Shown: positions 51,343 to 60,254 of the stretch, one piece after another
Layout of the letters: the number at the start of each line of letters is the position of its first letter
Position numbering within the stretch: the first letter of the stretch is position 1
From: Streptomyces diastaticus subsp. diastaticus
GTDB taxonomy: Bacteria > Actinomycetota > Actinomycetes > Streptomycetales > Streptomycetaceae
Direction: 5' to 3'
Assembly (NCBI RefSeq): GCF_011170125.1
Contig: NZ_BLLN01000003.1
Coordinates: forward strand, 806,001-870,000
DNA: 64,000 bases
Made by a program: the position numbers and the translations under genes
Notes under the pieces: model-generated
The model's input: only the letters and a program-made list of their open reading frames with translations
Told to the model about the DNA's origin: nothing
Database searches by the model: none

Positions 51343-52979
51343 GCACCACGACCGCGCTCGCGGCAGGAGCGGCCCATCTCGCCGCCAACGAGGCAAGCCA
51401 GCACCGCCCCCTGATCATCACCCTCTTCGGCCTCTTCGTCGTCGCGACCCTCGTCATCACCGTGTGGGCCGGCCGCCAGACCAAGAACGCCGCCGACTTC
51501 TACGCCGGCGGCCGCCAGTTCACCGGCTTCCAGAACGGCCTCGCCGTCTCCGGCGACTACATGTCGGCCGCCTCGTTCCTCGGTATCGCCGGCGCCATCG
51601 CCCTCTTCGGCTACGACGGCTTCCTCTACTCCATCGGCTTCCTCGTCGCCTGGCTGGTGGCACTGCTGCTGGTCGCCGAACCGCTGCGCAACTCCGGCCG
51701 CTACACGATGGGCGACGTCCTCGCCTACCGCATGCGCCAGCGCCCGGTCCGCACCGCCGCAGGCACCTCGACCATCGTCGTCTCGATCTTCTACCTGCTC
51801 GCCCAGATGGCCGGCGCCGGCGTCCTCGTCTCGCTGCTCCTCGGCATCACCAGCGACAGCGGGAAGATCCTCATCGTCGCCCTGGTCGGCGTCCTGATGA
51901 TCGTCTACGTGACGATCGGCGGCATGAAGGGCACCACCTGGGTGCAGATGGTCAAGGCCGTCCTGCTCATCTTCGGCACCCTGCTCATCACCTTCCTGGT
52001 GCTGCTGAAGTTCAACTTCAACATCTCCGACCTGCTCGGCACCGCCGCCGAGAACAGCGGCCACGGCGCGGCGTTCCTGGAGCCCGGTCTCAAGTACGGC
52101 CTCACGCCCACCTCGAAGCTGGACTTCCTCTCGCTCGGCATCGCCCTCGTCCTCGGCACCGCCGGCCTGCCGCACATCCTGATCCGCTTCTACACGGTGC
52201 CGACCGCCAAGGCCGCCCGTAAGTCGGTCAACTGGGCCATCGGCATCATCGGCGCCTTCTACCTGATGACCATCGCCCTCGGCTTCGGTGCCGCGGCGCT
52301 CATCTCACCCGAGGAGATCACCGGCTCCAACAAGGCGGGCAACACGGCGGCGCCCCTGCTGGCCCTGCACATCGGCGGCGTCGACTCCACGTGGGGCGCG
52401 ATCCTGCTCGCCACCATCTCCGCGGTCGCCTTCGCCACCATCCTCGCGGTGGTCGCCGGGCTCACCCTCGCCTCGTCCTCGTCGTTCGCCCACGACATCT
52501 ACGCCAACGTCATCCGCAAGGGCGAGGCCACCGAGAAGGAGGAGGTCCGCGCCGCGCGCTGGGCCACCGTCGCCATCGGCATCGTCTCCATCGCCCTCGG
52601 CGCCCTCGCCCGCGACCTCAACGTCGCCGGACTGGTCGCCCTCGCCTTCGCCGTCGCCGCCTCGGCCAACCTCCCGACGATCCTCTACAGCCTCTTCTGG
52701 AAGCGCTTCACCACCCAGGGCGCGCTGTGGTCGATCTACGGCGGCCTCGCCGCCTCGGTGCTGCTGGTCCTCTTCTCGCCGGTCGTCTCCGGCAAGGAGA
52801 CCTCGATGTTCCCGGCCGTCGACTTCGCCTGGTTCCCGCTGGAGAACCCGGGGCTCATCTCCATCCCGCTGGGCTTCCTGCTCGGCTGGCTCGGCACCGT
52901 CCTGTCGAAGGAGACCCCCGACAAGGAGAAGTACGCCGAACTGGAGGTCCGCTCGCTGACCGGCACCGGCGCGCACTGA
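51339..52979 (+). CDS. cation:acetate/monocarboxylate symporter (ActP/MctC-like)
   Basis: 546 residues with about 13 helices. SSS family: FYAGGRQFTGFQNGLAVSGD and YMSAASFLGIAGAIALFGYD are the ActP-type first core helix region, and ILAVVAGLTLASSSSFAHD the conserved later sodium-site helix. It should bring acetate, propionate or pyruvate into the cell with sodium or protons. Coupled to DUF485 by a 4-bp overlap; followed by a 17-bp terminator hairpin. Confidence 0.94.
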   Translation: MSTTTALAAGAAHLAANEASQHRPLIITLFGLFVVATLVITVWAGRQTKNAADFYAGGRQFTGFQNGLAVSGDYMSAASFLGIAGAIALFGYDGFLYSIGFLVAWLVALLLVAEPLRNSGRYTMGDVLAYRMRQRPVRTAAGTSTIVVSIFYLLAQMAGAGVLVSLLLGITSDSGKILIVALVGVLMIVYVTIGGMKGTTWVQMVKAVLLIFGTLLITFLVLLKFNFNISDLLGTAAENSGHGAAFLEPGLKYGLTPTSKLDFLSLGIALVLGTAGLPHILIRFYTVPTAKAARKSVNWAIGIIGAFYLMTIALGFGAAALISPEEITGSNKAGNTAAPLLALHIGGVDSTWGAILLATISAVAFATILAVVAGLTLASSSSFAHDIYANVIRKGEATEKEEVRAARWATVAIGIVSIALGALARDLNVAGLVALAFAVAASANLPTILYSLFWKRFTTQGALWSIYGGLAASVLLVLFSPVVSGKETSMFPAVDFAWFPLENPGLISIPLGFLLGWLGTVLSKETPDKEKYAELEVRSLTGTGAH

Positions 52980-53039
52980 GCCGCCCCGGCGCGCCCGCCG
53001 GCCCCACGGCCGGTGACAGGCGCCGGGACCCGGCACCCC

Positions 53040-53079
53040 GGGCGGCCGGGTCGTGGAGATCCCCACGACCCGGCCGCCC
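53040..53079 (+). terminator. 17-bp perfect hairpin after the symporter operon
   Basis: Arms 53040-53056 and 53063-53079 are perfectly complementary around a 6-base loop, 60 bp past the symporter stop and about 110 bp before moaA. Confidence 0.85.
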
Positions 53080-53186
53080 CGCGCGTGCCCCCTTCTCGTG
53101 CGATCCGGGCCTCTGCCGTTCCCCGCCGCCTCGCGTACGCTCGCCAGGGAGAAACGCAACGACGATCACGGGAGCTGGCGCGGCAC

Positions 53187-54176
53187 ATGCTCATCGACAC
53201 CTACGGCCGAGTCGCCACCGACCTGCGCGTCTCCCTCACCGACCGCTGCAACCTCCGGTGCACCTACTGCATGCCGGAGGAGGGGCTGAGCTGGCTCGCC
53301 AAGCCGGACCTCCTCACCGACGAGGAGATCGTGCGGCTGGTCCGCGTCGCGGTCACCACCCTCGGCGTCACCGAGGTCCGCTTCACCGGCGGCGAGCCCC
53401 TGCTCCGCCCCGGCCTGACCGGCATCGTCCAGGAGTGCGCGGCCCTGGCCCCGAGGCCGCAGCTCTCCCTCACCACCAACGGCATCGGTCTCGCCCGTAC
53501 CGCCGGCGCGCTGAAGGAGGCCGGACTCGACCGGGTCAACGTCTCGCTGGACACCCTGCGGCCCGAGGTCTTCAAGACCCTCACCCGGCGCGACCGCCAC
53601 AAGGACGTCCTCGCCGGACTCGCGGCCGCCCACGAGGCGGGCCTGACCCCGGTCAAGGTCAACTCCGTCCTCATGCCGGGCCACAACGCCGACGAGGCCC
53701 CCGACCTGCTCGCCTGGGCCGTGGAGCACGGCTACGAACTGCGTTTCATCGAGCAGATGCCGCTCGACGCCCAGCACGGCTGGAAGCGGGAGGGCATGAT
53801 CACCGCCGGCGACATCCTCGCCTCGCTGCGCACCCGCTTCAGCCTCACCGAGGAGGGCGCCGGCGAGCGCGGCTCCGCCCCCGCCGAACGCTGGCTGGTC
53901 GACGGCGGCCCGTACCGCGTCGGCGTCATCGCTTCCGTCACCCGCCCGTTCTGCGCCGCCTGCGACCGCACCCGGCTCACCGCCGACGGCCAGATCCGCA
54001 CCTGCCTCTTCGCCTCCGAGGAGACCGACCTGCGGGCCGCCCTGCGCTCCGGCGCGCCCGACGAGGAGATCGCCCGGATCTGGCGGCAGGCCATGTGGGG
54101 CAAGAAGGCCGGCTCCGGCCTCGACGACCCTTCCTTCCTCCAGCCCCAGCGCCCCATGTCCGCCATCGGCGGCTGA
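53187..54176 (+). CDS. moaA: GTP 3',8-cyclase (molybdenum cofactor biosynthesis)
   Basis: 329 residues. Radical SAM enzyme catalysing the first step of molybdopterin synthesis. The N-terminal [4Fe-4S] motif is C21-N-L-R-C25-T-Y-C28, the C-terminal cluster cysteines are C256, C259 and C273 ([15 protein letters not shown]), and the protein ends with the GG of MSAIGG, as MoaA must. No other mo-genes are adjacent. ATG 53187 gives the usual [20 protein letters not shown]. Confidence 0.97.
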   Translation: MLIDTYGRVATDLRVSLTDRCNLRCTYCMPEEGLSWLAKPDLLTDEEIVRLVRVAVTTLGVTEVRFTGGEPLLRPGLTGIVQECAALAPRPQLSLTTNGIGLARTAGALKEAGLDRVNVSLDTLRPEVFKTLTRRDRHKDVLAGLAAAHEAGLTPVKVNSVLMPGHNADEAPDLLAWAVEHGYELRFIEQMPLDAQHGWKREGMITAGDILASLRTRFSLTEEGAGERGSAPAERWLVDGGPYRVGVIASVTRPFCAACDRTRLTADGQIRTCLFASEETDLRAALRSGAPDEEIARIWRQAMWGKKAGSGLDDPSFLQPQRPMSAIGG

Positions 54177-54204
54177 CCCGGGCCCGTACCGGCGTACGGG
54201 CGGC

Positions 54205-54465
54205 TCAGCGCTCCTCCTCCGGCGCCTCCCAGTCGGCGAGCGGCACCACGTCCTTGAGGAAGCCGCGCATCCCCAGGAACTGGGAGAGGTGCTCGCGGTG
54301 CTCCTCGCAGGCCAGCCAGGTCTTGCGCCGCCGGGGAGTGTGCAGTTTCGGGTTGTTCCAGGCCAGCACCCAGACGGCCGGTGCCCGGCACCCCTTCGCG
54401 GAACAGATCACGGCGTCGGGCTGCCGGGCGCCGCCGAGGGGCCCGGGAAGGTCGGGGAGGTTCAC
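54205..54465 (-). CDS. small conserved actinobacterial protein with cysteine/histidine motif
   Basis: 86 residues. Contains CSAKGCRAPAVWVLAWNNPK and WLACEEHREHLSQFL: the two N-terminal cysteines plus the later C and H could bind zinc. I recall closely similar small proteins in many actinobacteria, sometimes with misleading enzyme names; no function is known to me. It is convergent with moaA. ATG 54465; no clear ribosome-binding site. Confidence 0.75.
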   Translation of the reverse strand: MNLPDLPGPLGGARQPDAVICSAKGCRAPAVWVLAWNNPKLHTPRRRKTWLACEEHREHLSQFLGMRGFLKDVVPLADWEAPEEER

Positions 54466-54853
54466 CCCGCGACCCTAACGCGCTGACTCCCGGAGGGGGT
54501 CCCCGGACCGGGCGGCGGGCCGAGGGCCGCTCGCCGCCCCGCCGGGTCTCCACGACAACGGGGCTGACAGGACGCCGTACGTCGCGCGGCACACACGGGC
54601 CGCGGCGGGGGAAAGGGGAGCAGAAGAGAAAACGACGCCGGGCAGCCACGGGGGGAGCTGCCCGGCGTCGGTCCGTCGCTCCGACGGGGGATGCGGAGCG
54701 CTTTCGAAGTATGTCACGGGGTACCCGTCGTGGTGCACCGGAACAACACGATTGATCTGAGCTTTTCTTGAGGTTTCCCGGGCGTGGTCCGGGAGTTGCG
54801 GAAACACCCCTGCTCAGAGCAGGTGGCCGCTCCCAGGGTGGGCCCCGGCGGTC
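54466..54853. other. intergenic region holding the DUF3099 terminator and a second palindrome
   Basis: No gene supported. Contains the intrinsic terminator at 54620-54670 and a perfect odd palindrome CCTGCTC-A-GAGCAGG at 54809-54823, 30 bp past the DUF3099 stop. The stretch 54710-54770 is relatively A+T-rich. Confidence 0.5.
54620..54670 (-). terminator. classical intrinsic terminator with U-rich tail
   Basis: Arms 54633-54646 and 54657-54670 form a perfect 14-bp stem around a 10-base loop. On the minus strand the stem is followed by CGTTTTCTCTTCT, one of the few textbook U-tracts in this window. It would end transcripts of the DUF3099 gene. Confidence 0.8.
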
Positions 54854-55234
54854 TCAGGCGGAGGACGCCGTGCCCTCGCTCCGCGCCCCGTCGGACTCCC
54901 GTGTGGCCGTCCGCGGCAACGCGTACGCCCCCGAGGGCAGCGCCTTCAGGCCGGAGGGGACGTGCGCGTCGGGCAGTCCCGGGGCGTTCTCCCGCCCGGC
55001 GTTGGCGATCACCACCGCCACGTAGGGGAGGAGGACGCCGAGGACGAGGGCGCCGATCGCCACGTACCGCTCGACGTTCCACAGGGCCGCCGCCGCGATC
55101 ACCGAGAGGGTGCGCACCAGCATCGCGACGACATAGCGCCGCTGGCGCCCCCGTACGTCGTCCGCGAGGGACTGCCGGGCCCCGGTGATCCGGAAGACCT
55201 CGGCCCCGCGCCGCTTCCGCATCCGCTCCGCCAC
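54854..55234 (-). CDS. DUF3099 family membrane protein
   Basis: 126 residues. An N-terminal basic region with the family segment VFRITGARQSLADDVRGRQRRY is followed by two membrane helices (about 34-52 and 57-78) and a hydrophilic tail. Function unknown; the family is confined to actinobacteria. Start GTG 55234 or ATG 55222. Confidence 0.85.
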   Translation of the reverse strand: MAERMRKRRGAEVFRITGARQSLADDVRGRQRRYVVAMLVRTLSVIAAAALWNVERYVAIGALVLGVLLPYVAVVIANAGRENAPGLPDAHVPSGLKALPSGAYALPRTATRESDGARSEGTASSA

Positions 55235-55438
55235 CCTTCCTCGGCCTCTCGGGCCCCGGGAGAAACCAGGTCCGTCGTCACCGGGCCGACGACCGTCCCG
55301 GCGGCCTTCAGATTACGCCCGCCCGCCCGCACGGGCACCGGCGGGTGGCCTTGCGGGACCGGGGCGAAGTGCCCGACATGCGCCGAACGCCCCGCGGGCG
55401 GAGACTGAGGCGACAGTACGCCTCCCCTAGGAGGAGAC

Positions 55439-55711
55439 ATGAGCTGGTTGTGGGCCATCATCGTCGGCCTGATCCTGGGTCTGCTCGCCAAAGCGATCCT
55501 GCCCGGGAAGCAGCAGATCCCCATCTGGCTGACGGTGATCTGCGGAATCATCGGCAGCATCATCGGCAACTCCGTGGCGAGCGGGATCGGCGTCGAGGAC
55601 ACCAAGGGCATCGACTGGATCAGGCACGTGCTCCAGCTCGCCGGTGCCGTCCTCATCGTCTGGATCGGCGACATCCTCTGGGCCAGGATCAAGGGCCGGT
55701 CACGGGCCTGA
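55439..55711 (+). CDS. GlsB/YeaQ/YmgE family stress-response membrane protein
   Basis: 90 residues, three membrane helices (about 2-22, 28-48, 60-82), with the family pattern GLILGLLAKAILPGKQ and ICGIIGSIIGNSVA. Members are transglycosylase-associated-like small membrane proteins linked to stress; in Gram-positives GlsB acts with Gls24/Asp23 proteins, which are encoded 15 kb away here. TAGGAGGAG directly precedes the ATG. Confidence 0.92.
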   Translation: MSWLWAIIVGLILGLLAKAILPGKQQIPIWLTVICGIIGSIIGNSVASGIGVEDTKGIDWIRHVLQLAGAVLIVWIGDILWARIKGRSRA

Positions 55712-55730
55712 CCCGGCGGACGGAACGCCG

Positions 55731-55764
55731 CTGCCCCGGCCCCCTTCCGAGGGGACCGGGGCAG
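55731..55764. terminator. bidirectional hairpin between GlsB-type gene and tyrS
   Basis: Stem of 9 bp (55731-55739/55756-55764), one mismatch, then 5 bp (55741-55745/55750-55754), 4-base loop. It is placed 20 bp from each of the two convergent stops. Confidence 0.75.
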
Positions 55765-55784
55765 CACGCGTACGCGCCGGGACC

Positions 55785-57053
55785 TCAGCCGATCTCGACG
55801 GCGGCCAGGTTCTTCTTGCCGCGCCGCAGCACCAGCCACCGGCCGTGCAGCAGGTCCTCGGGGCCCGGGACGGCGTCCTCGGCGGTCACCTTGGCGTTGT
55901 TCACGTAGGCGCCGCCCTCCTTCACCGTCCGGCGGGCCGCCGACTTGCTCGCCACCAGGCCGGTCTCGGCGAGCAGGTCGACCACCGGGGCGAAGCCGTC
56001 GGCCCGTACGTGCGGCAGCTCGTGCAGGGCCGCCTCCAGCGTCGCCGCGTCCAGCTCCGCCAGCTCGCCCTGGCCGAACAGCGCCTTGGACGCCGCGATC
56101 ACGGCCCGGCACTCGTCCTCCCCGTGGACCAGCGTGGTCAGCTCCTCGGCCAGCGCCCGCTGCGCCGCGCGGGCCTGCGGCCGCTCCTCGGTGACCTTCT
56201 CCAGCTCCTCCAGCTCCGCGCGGTCGCGGAACGACAGGATGCGCAGGTACCGCGAGACGTCGCGGTCGTCGGTGTTGAGCCAGAACTGGTAGAAGGCGTA
56301 CGGCGTGGTCATCGAGGCGTTCAGCCAGATGGCGCCGCCCTCCGACTTGCCGAACTTGGTGCCGTCCGCCTTGGTCATCAGCGGCGTCGCCAGCGCGTGG
56401 ACCCGCGCGTCCGGCTCCAGGCGGTGGATCAGGTCGATCCCGGCCGTGAGGTTGCCCCACTGGTCGCTGCCGCCCTGCTGGAGGGTGCAGCCGTAGTTCC
56501 GGTAGAGCTGGAGGAAGTCCATGCCCTGGAGGAGCTGGTAGCTGAACTCGGTGTAGCTGATGCCCTCCTGGGACTCCAGGCGGCGGGCCACCGACTCCTT
56601 GGTGAGCATCTTGTTGACCCGGAAGTGCTTGCCGATGTCCCGGAGGAACTCGATGGCCGAGAGGTTCGCCGTCCAGTCGAGGTTGTTGACCATCCGGGCG
56701 GCGTTGGGCCGGTCCTGGCCGAAGTCGAGGAAGGGCTCGATCTGGTCGCGCAGCCGGTGCACCCACTCCGCGACGGTCTCGGGGGAGTTCAGCGTGCGCT
56801 CGGCGGTCGGGCGCGGGTCGCCGATCTGGCCCGTCGCGCCGCCGACCAGCGCCAGCGGCCTGAGCCCGGCCTGCTGGAGCCGCCGCATGGTCAGCACCTG
56901 CACCAGGTGACCGACGTGCAGGCTGGCCGCCGTCGGGTCGAACCCGCAATAGAAGGTGACGGGCCCGTCCGCGAGAGCCTTGCGCAGAGCGTCTTCGTCG
57001 GTGGACTGGGCGAACAGCCCGCGCCACTTCAGCTCGTCGACGATGTCCGTCAC
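55785..57053 (-). CDS. tyrS: tyrosyl-tRNA synthetase
   Basis: 422 residues. Class I synthetase with HVGH (46-49, the HIGH motif) and KFGKS (233-237, the KMSKS motif), tyrosine-binding YCGFDPT and GGSDQWGN, and a C-terminal S4-like RNA-binding domain (about 355-420). Charges tRNA-Tyr in the cytoplasm. GTG 57053 has AAGGAG 10 bp upstream. I see no T-box leader. Confidence 0.97.
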   Translation of the reverse strand: MTDIVDELKWRGLFAQSTDEDALRKALADGPVTFYCGFDPTAASLHVGHLVQVLTMRRLQQAGLRPLALVGGATGQIGDPRPTAERTLNSPETVAEWVHRLRDQIEPFLDFGQDRPNAARMVNNLDWTANLSAIEFLRDIGKHFRVNKMLTKESVARRLESQEGISYTEFSYQLLQGMDFLQLYRNYGCTLQQGGSDQWGNLTAGIDLIHRLEPDARVHALATPLMTKADGTKFGKSEGGAIWLNASMTTPYAFYQFWLNTDDRDVSRYLRILSFRDRAELEELEKVTEERPQARAAQRALAEELTTLVHGEDECRAVIAASKALFGQGELAELDAATLEAALHELPHVRADGFAPVVDLLAETGLVASKSAARRTVKEGGAYVNNAKVTAEDAVPGPEDLLHGRWLVLRRGKKNLAAVEIG

Positions 57054-57273
57054 GATCCACTGTCTCCTTGAACGATGGTGAAGGGGGACCACACCCCCTC
57101 GGCCAGTGTATGGGCGGCACGAAGCGCGACCGGCCCCGCCGGGCCGGACTGTAGGGACCCGACAGAGCCGCCCCCCGGCCCCTGTCGGTGACCGATTCTT
57201 CGGTTCACACCGCGTAGCGATAGGTTTTCGGCTGTAGTCGCGCCCGCACAACCGCTATCGAAAGGGTGATCCG

Positions 57274-57978
57274 TTGAGCCGCTCGGTTCTCGTCACCGGA
57301 GGCAACCGGGGCATCGGCCTCGCCATCGCCCAGGCCTTCGCCGACGCAGGCGACAACGTCGCCGTCACCTACCGCTCCGGTGAGCCGCCCGCCGGCTTCC
57401 TCGCCGTCAGGTGTGACATCACCGACGCCGAGCAGGTGGAGCAGGCCTACAAGGAGATCGAGGAGAAGCAGGGGCCCGTGGAGGTGCTGGTGGCCAACGC
57501 CGGCGTCACCAAGGACCAGCTGCTGATGCGGATGACCGAGGAGGACTTCACCTCCGTCCTCGACACCAACCTCACCGGCACCTTCCGCGTGGTCAAGCGG
57601 GCCAACCGGGCCATGCTCCGAGCCCGCAAGGGCCGTGTCGTGCTGATCTCCTCCGTCGTGGGCCTCGTCGGCTCCGCCGGCCAGGCCAACTACGCCGCCT
57701 CCAAGGCCGGACTGGTCGGCTTCGCCCGGTCGCTCGCCCGGGAGCTGGGCTCGCGCAACATCACCTTCAACGTCGTCGCCCCGGGCTTCGTCGACACGGA
57801 CATGACCAAGGTCCTCACCGACGAGCAGCGCGCCGGAATCGTCGGACAGGTCCCGCTGGGCCGCTACGCGCAGCCCGCGGAGATCGCCGCCGCCGTCCGG
57901 TTCCTCGCCTCCGACGACGCCGCGTACATCACTGGAGCCGTCATCCCCGTTGACGGCGGATTGGGCATGGGTCACTGA
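57274..57978 (+). CDS. fabG: 3-oxoacyl-ACP reductase
   Basis: 234 residues. SDR with NADPH loop TGGNRGIG (8-15), NAG at 75-77 and the catalytic S127, Y140, K144 (QANYAASKAG). Reduces 3-oxoacyl-ACP in fatty acid elongation; paired with fabI 5 bp downstream, as in the mycobacterial fabG1-inhA operon. The TTG start at 57274 follows AAAGGG at 8 bp, and no better start exists nearby. Confidence 0.95.
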   Translation: MSRSVLVTGGNRGIGLAIAQAFADAGDNVAVTYRSGEPPAGFLAVRCDITDAEQVEQAYKEIEEKQGPVEVLVANAGVTKDQLLMRMTEEDFTSVLDTNLTGTFRVVKRANRAMLRARKGRVVLISSVVGLVGSAGQANYAASKAGLVGFARSLARELGSRNITFNVVAPGFVDTDMTKVLTDEQRAGIVGQVPLGRYAQPAEIAAAVRFLASDDAAYITGAVIPVDGGLGMGH

Positions 57979-57983
57979 TCGCC

Positions 57984-58763
57984 ATGAGTGGACTTCTCGC
58001 AGGCAAGCGCATCATCGTCACCGGCGTCATCACCCAGGCGTCGATCGCCTTCCACGTCGCCCGCCTCGCCCAGGACGAGGGCGCCGACGTCGTCCTCACC
58101 GGCTTCGGCCGGCTCTCCCTGGTGGAGCGGATCGCCAAGCGCCTCCCCAAGCCCGTCCCGGTCATCGAGCTGGACGTGCAGAACGAGGAGCAGCTCGCCT
58201 CCCTCGCGGAGAAGGTCGCCGAGCACTACGGCGACGACGCCGGGGTCGACGGCGTCGTGCACTCCATCGGCTTCGCCCCGCAGGACGCCCTGGGCGGCAA
58301 CTTCCTCAACACCCCCTGGGAGTCGGTCGGCACCGCCGTCCACGTCTCGGCGTACTCCCTGAAGTCGCTCACCATGGCGGTGCTGCCGCTGCTGGAGAAG
58401 CGCGGCGGCTCGGTCGTCGGCCTCACCTTCGACGCCACCCTCGCCTGGCCGAAGTACGACTGGATGGGCGTCGCCAAGGCGGCCCTGGAGTCCACCAGCC
58501 GCTACCTCGCCCGCGACCTCGGCCCGAAGAACATCCGCTGCAACCTCGTCTCCGCCGGACCGCTCGGCTCCATGGCCGCCAAGTCCATCCCCGGCTTCGA
58601 GGACCTCGCCACCGTCTGGGACGAGCGCTCCCCGCTCACCTGGGAGCTGAGCGACCCCGAGCCCGCCGCCCGCGGTGTCGTGGCGCTGCTCTCCGACTGG
58701 TTCCCGAAGACCACCGGCGAGATCGTCCACGTCGACGGCGGCCTGCACGCCATCGGCGCCTGA
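57984..58763 (+). CDS. fabI: enoyl-ACP reductase (InhA/FabI type)
   Basis: 259 residues. NADH-dependent enoyl-ACP reductase of the SDR superfamily with the divergent active site of this group: Y158 and K165 (KYDWMGVAKAALES), the same spacing as in InhA, and the cofactor loop VTGVITQASIA. Completes each cycle of type II fatty acid synthesis. 5 bp after fabG. Confidence 0.96.
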   Translation: MSGLLAGKRIIVTGVITQASIAFHVARLAQDEGADVVLTGFGRLSLVERIAKRLPKPVPVIELDVQNEEQLASLAEKVAEHYGDDAGVDGVVHSIGFAPQDALGGNFLNTPWESVGTAVHVSAYSLKSLTMAVLPLLEKRGGSVVGLTFDATLAWPKYDWMGVAKAALESTSRYLARDLGPKNIRCNLVSAGPLGSMAAKSIPGFEDLATVWDERSPLTWELSDPEPAARGVVALLSDWFPKTTGEIVHVDGGLHAIGA

Positions 58764-58784
58764 CCTCGGCGTACGCGCCTTCCC

Positions 58785-58822
58785 GACGCCCCGTCCCCGC
58801 CTCCCGCGGGCGGCGGGGCGTC
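58785..58822 (+). terminator. hairpin after fabG-fabI
   Basis: Outer arms GACGCCCCG (58785-58793) and CGGGGCGTC (58814-58822) are perfect, with more G+C pairing inside; 22 bp past the fabI stop. Confidence 0.65.
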
Positions 58823-58953
58823 ACCCGTCCGGGTGAGCCGTCGGGCGGTGCGGGCGGCCGGGCCGCAGGGTGGAGCACGAGTAACCCCTTGTGGTGCGGC
58901 AGCGCCCCGGCCCCGCGGGCCCCGGGCGCGGTACGGCCGAGGAGGTCCCTCTC

Positions 58954-59331
58954 GTGCACGCGTCCTTGCCCCCGTCCCGCTCCGCCTCTCCCCGGCGGGC
59001 CGCCGCCCGCCGCCCCCGCGCGGCGGCGGCCGCGGTCGCGCTGCTCCTGCCGCTGCTGACGGCCTTCCCCGCGCAGGCGGCCGAGGACGACCCGCCGCCG
59101 CGCCCGTTCGGCGCCGACTGCCGGCTCACCACCGAGGGCTCGGAGGTCGTCGGGTACTGCCACAACCCGTATCCCGAGCCCGACCGGGTGCGCCTGCATC
59201 TGCGGTGCGGGGCGTGGTGGGACCTGGACACGGACGGTCCGGCCCGCGAGGTCGGCCCCGCCCGGTCGGTCGAGCTGACCGGACGCTGCTGGCAGACGGT
59301 CGGCTCCGCCTGGATCAGCCACGCCCGCTGA
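58954..59331 (+). CDS. small secreted protein, function unknown
   Basis: 125 residues. An Arg-rich N-terminus and a hydrophobic stretch (about 24-40) ending at AQA form a signal peptide. The mature part has four cysteines (DCRLTT, GYCHNP, LRCGAWW, GRCWQT), likely two disulfides. GAGGAGG precedes the GTG at 58954. No family recognised; it sits between fabI and a convergent GntR gene. Confidence 0.78.
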   Translation: MHASLPPSRSASPRRAAARRPRAAAAAVALLLPLLTAFPAQAAEDDPPPRPFGADCRLTTEGSEVVGYCHNPYPEPDRVRLHLRCGAWWDLDTDGPAREVGPARSVELTGRCWQTVGSAWISHAR

Positions 59332-59341
59332 GCCGCGGGGC

Positions 59342-60025
59342 TCAGCGCTGCCAGAGCCGGCCCGGCCGGCACATCAGCGGGTAGGTGGCGGCCTCGGCCC
59401 CGGCCCGTTCGGCGTCCCCCTCGCGGATGGCGTCCACCAGCCGGTCGTGGTCCATGTGGTTCTCCGGCTGGAGCTCGTCGCCGATGTCGCCGCGCAGCCA
59501 GTGCCGCAGCACCTCGCCGAGATCGGCGTAGAGCGCGGTCAGCACGTCGTTGTGGGAGGCCGAGACCACCGCGAGGTGGAAGGTGGCGTCGGCCTGGACG
59601 AAGCGTTCCGCCTCGCCCGACTCCCAGGCGTCCTCCCGGCGGTCCAGCAGCGCGTCGAGCTGCTTGAGGTCCTTCTCCGTACGGCGGGCGGCGGCCAGTT
59701 CGGCGCCGGTCGACTCCAGGGTGGCCCGCAGCTCGGCGATGTGCCGGGGATCGGCGTCGGCGAACCGGCGGTGCATCACCCCGGCGAGTTCGCTGGCGGC
59801 GACCACGTAGGTGCCCGAGCCCTGCCGGATGTCGAGCAGGCCGTTGTGGGCGAGGGCGCGTACCGCCTCGCGCACCGTGTTCCGGGCCACGCCGAGCTGC
59901 TCGACCAGCTCCGGCTCGGTGGGGATGCGTGTGCCGACGGGCCACTCGCCGGAGGTGATCTGCTGGCGCAGCTCGGCGATGACCTGCTCGGACAGGGCCG
60001 AGCGGCGGGGCGATGTCAGCGTCAT
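59342..60025 (-). CDS. GntR/FadR-type transcriptional regulator (FCD domain)
   Basis: 227 residues. An N-terminal GntR winged helix (about 10-75; GTRIPTEPELVEQLGVARNT, VREAVRALAHNGLLDIRQGSG) is followed by an all-helical FCD ligand domain (RFVQADATFHLAVVSASHND with metal-binding His). It is divergent from an MFS transporter gene, and a palindrome of the GntR type overlaps that gene's promoter, so it probably represses the transporter until a small carboxylate-like ligand binds. ATG 60025. Confidence 0.93.
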   Translation of the reverse strand: MTLTSPRRSALSEQVIAELRQQITSGEWPVGTRIPTEPELVEQLGVARNTVREAVRALAHNGLLDIRQGSGTYVVAASELAGVMHRRFADADPRHIAELRATLESTGAELAAARRTEKDLKQLDALLDRREDAWESGEAERFVQADATFHLAVVSASHNDVLTALYADLGEVLRHWLRGDIGDELQPENHMDHDRLVDAIREGDAERAGAEAATYPLMCRPGRLWQR

Positions 60026-60213
60026 GTCGGACCTTCGTGCGGTCGGGCCCCGGCGCCGGGGAGGGTGGTCCGGCGCCGGGTGCGGCGGGGTGGGGCGGGG
60101 TGGGGCGGGAAGGAGGGACCGAGGACTGCGGGGCGGTGGACACAGACCGTACCGAAAGGCCTCCGCGGACCGGGCCGAGCGGACGGCGCGGGTGTCTCAT
60201 CGCACCGTCCGAC

Positions 60214-60247
60214 GATTGGACAACCAATCATCCCATGAATCTATGAT
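60214..60247 (+). promoter_or_regulatory. palindromic operator overlapping the leaderless MFS promoter
   Basis: GATTGG-ACAA-CCAATC (60214-60229) is a perfect 6-bp inverted repeat with a 4-base centre that covers a -35-like TTGGAC (60216-60221). TATGAT (60242-60247) is a good -10 box, 7 bp before the ATG at 60255. The spacing between -35 and -10 is long (about 20 bp), which is common for regulated promoters. The likely ligand-binding regulator is encoded divergently. Confidence 0.7.
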
Positions 60248-60254
60248 GGTGCTC

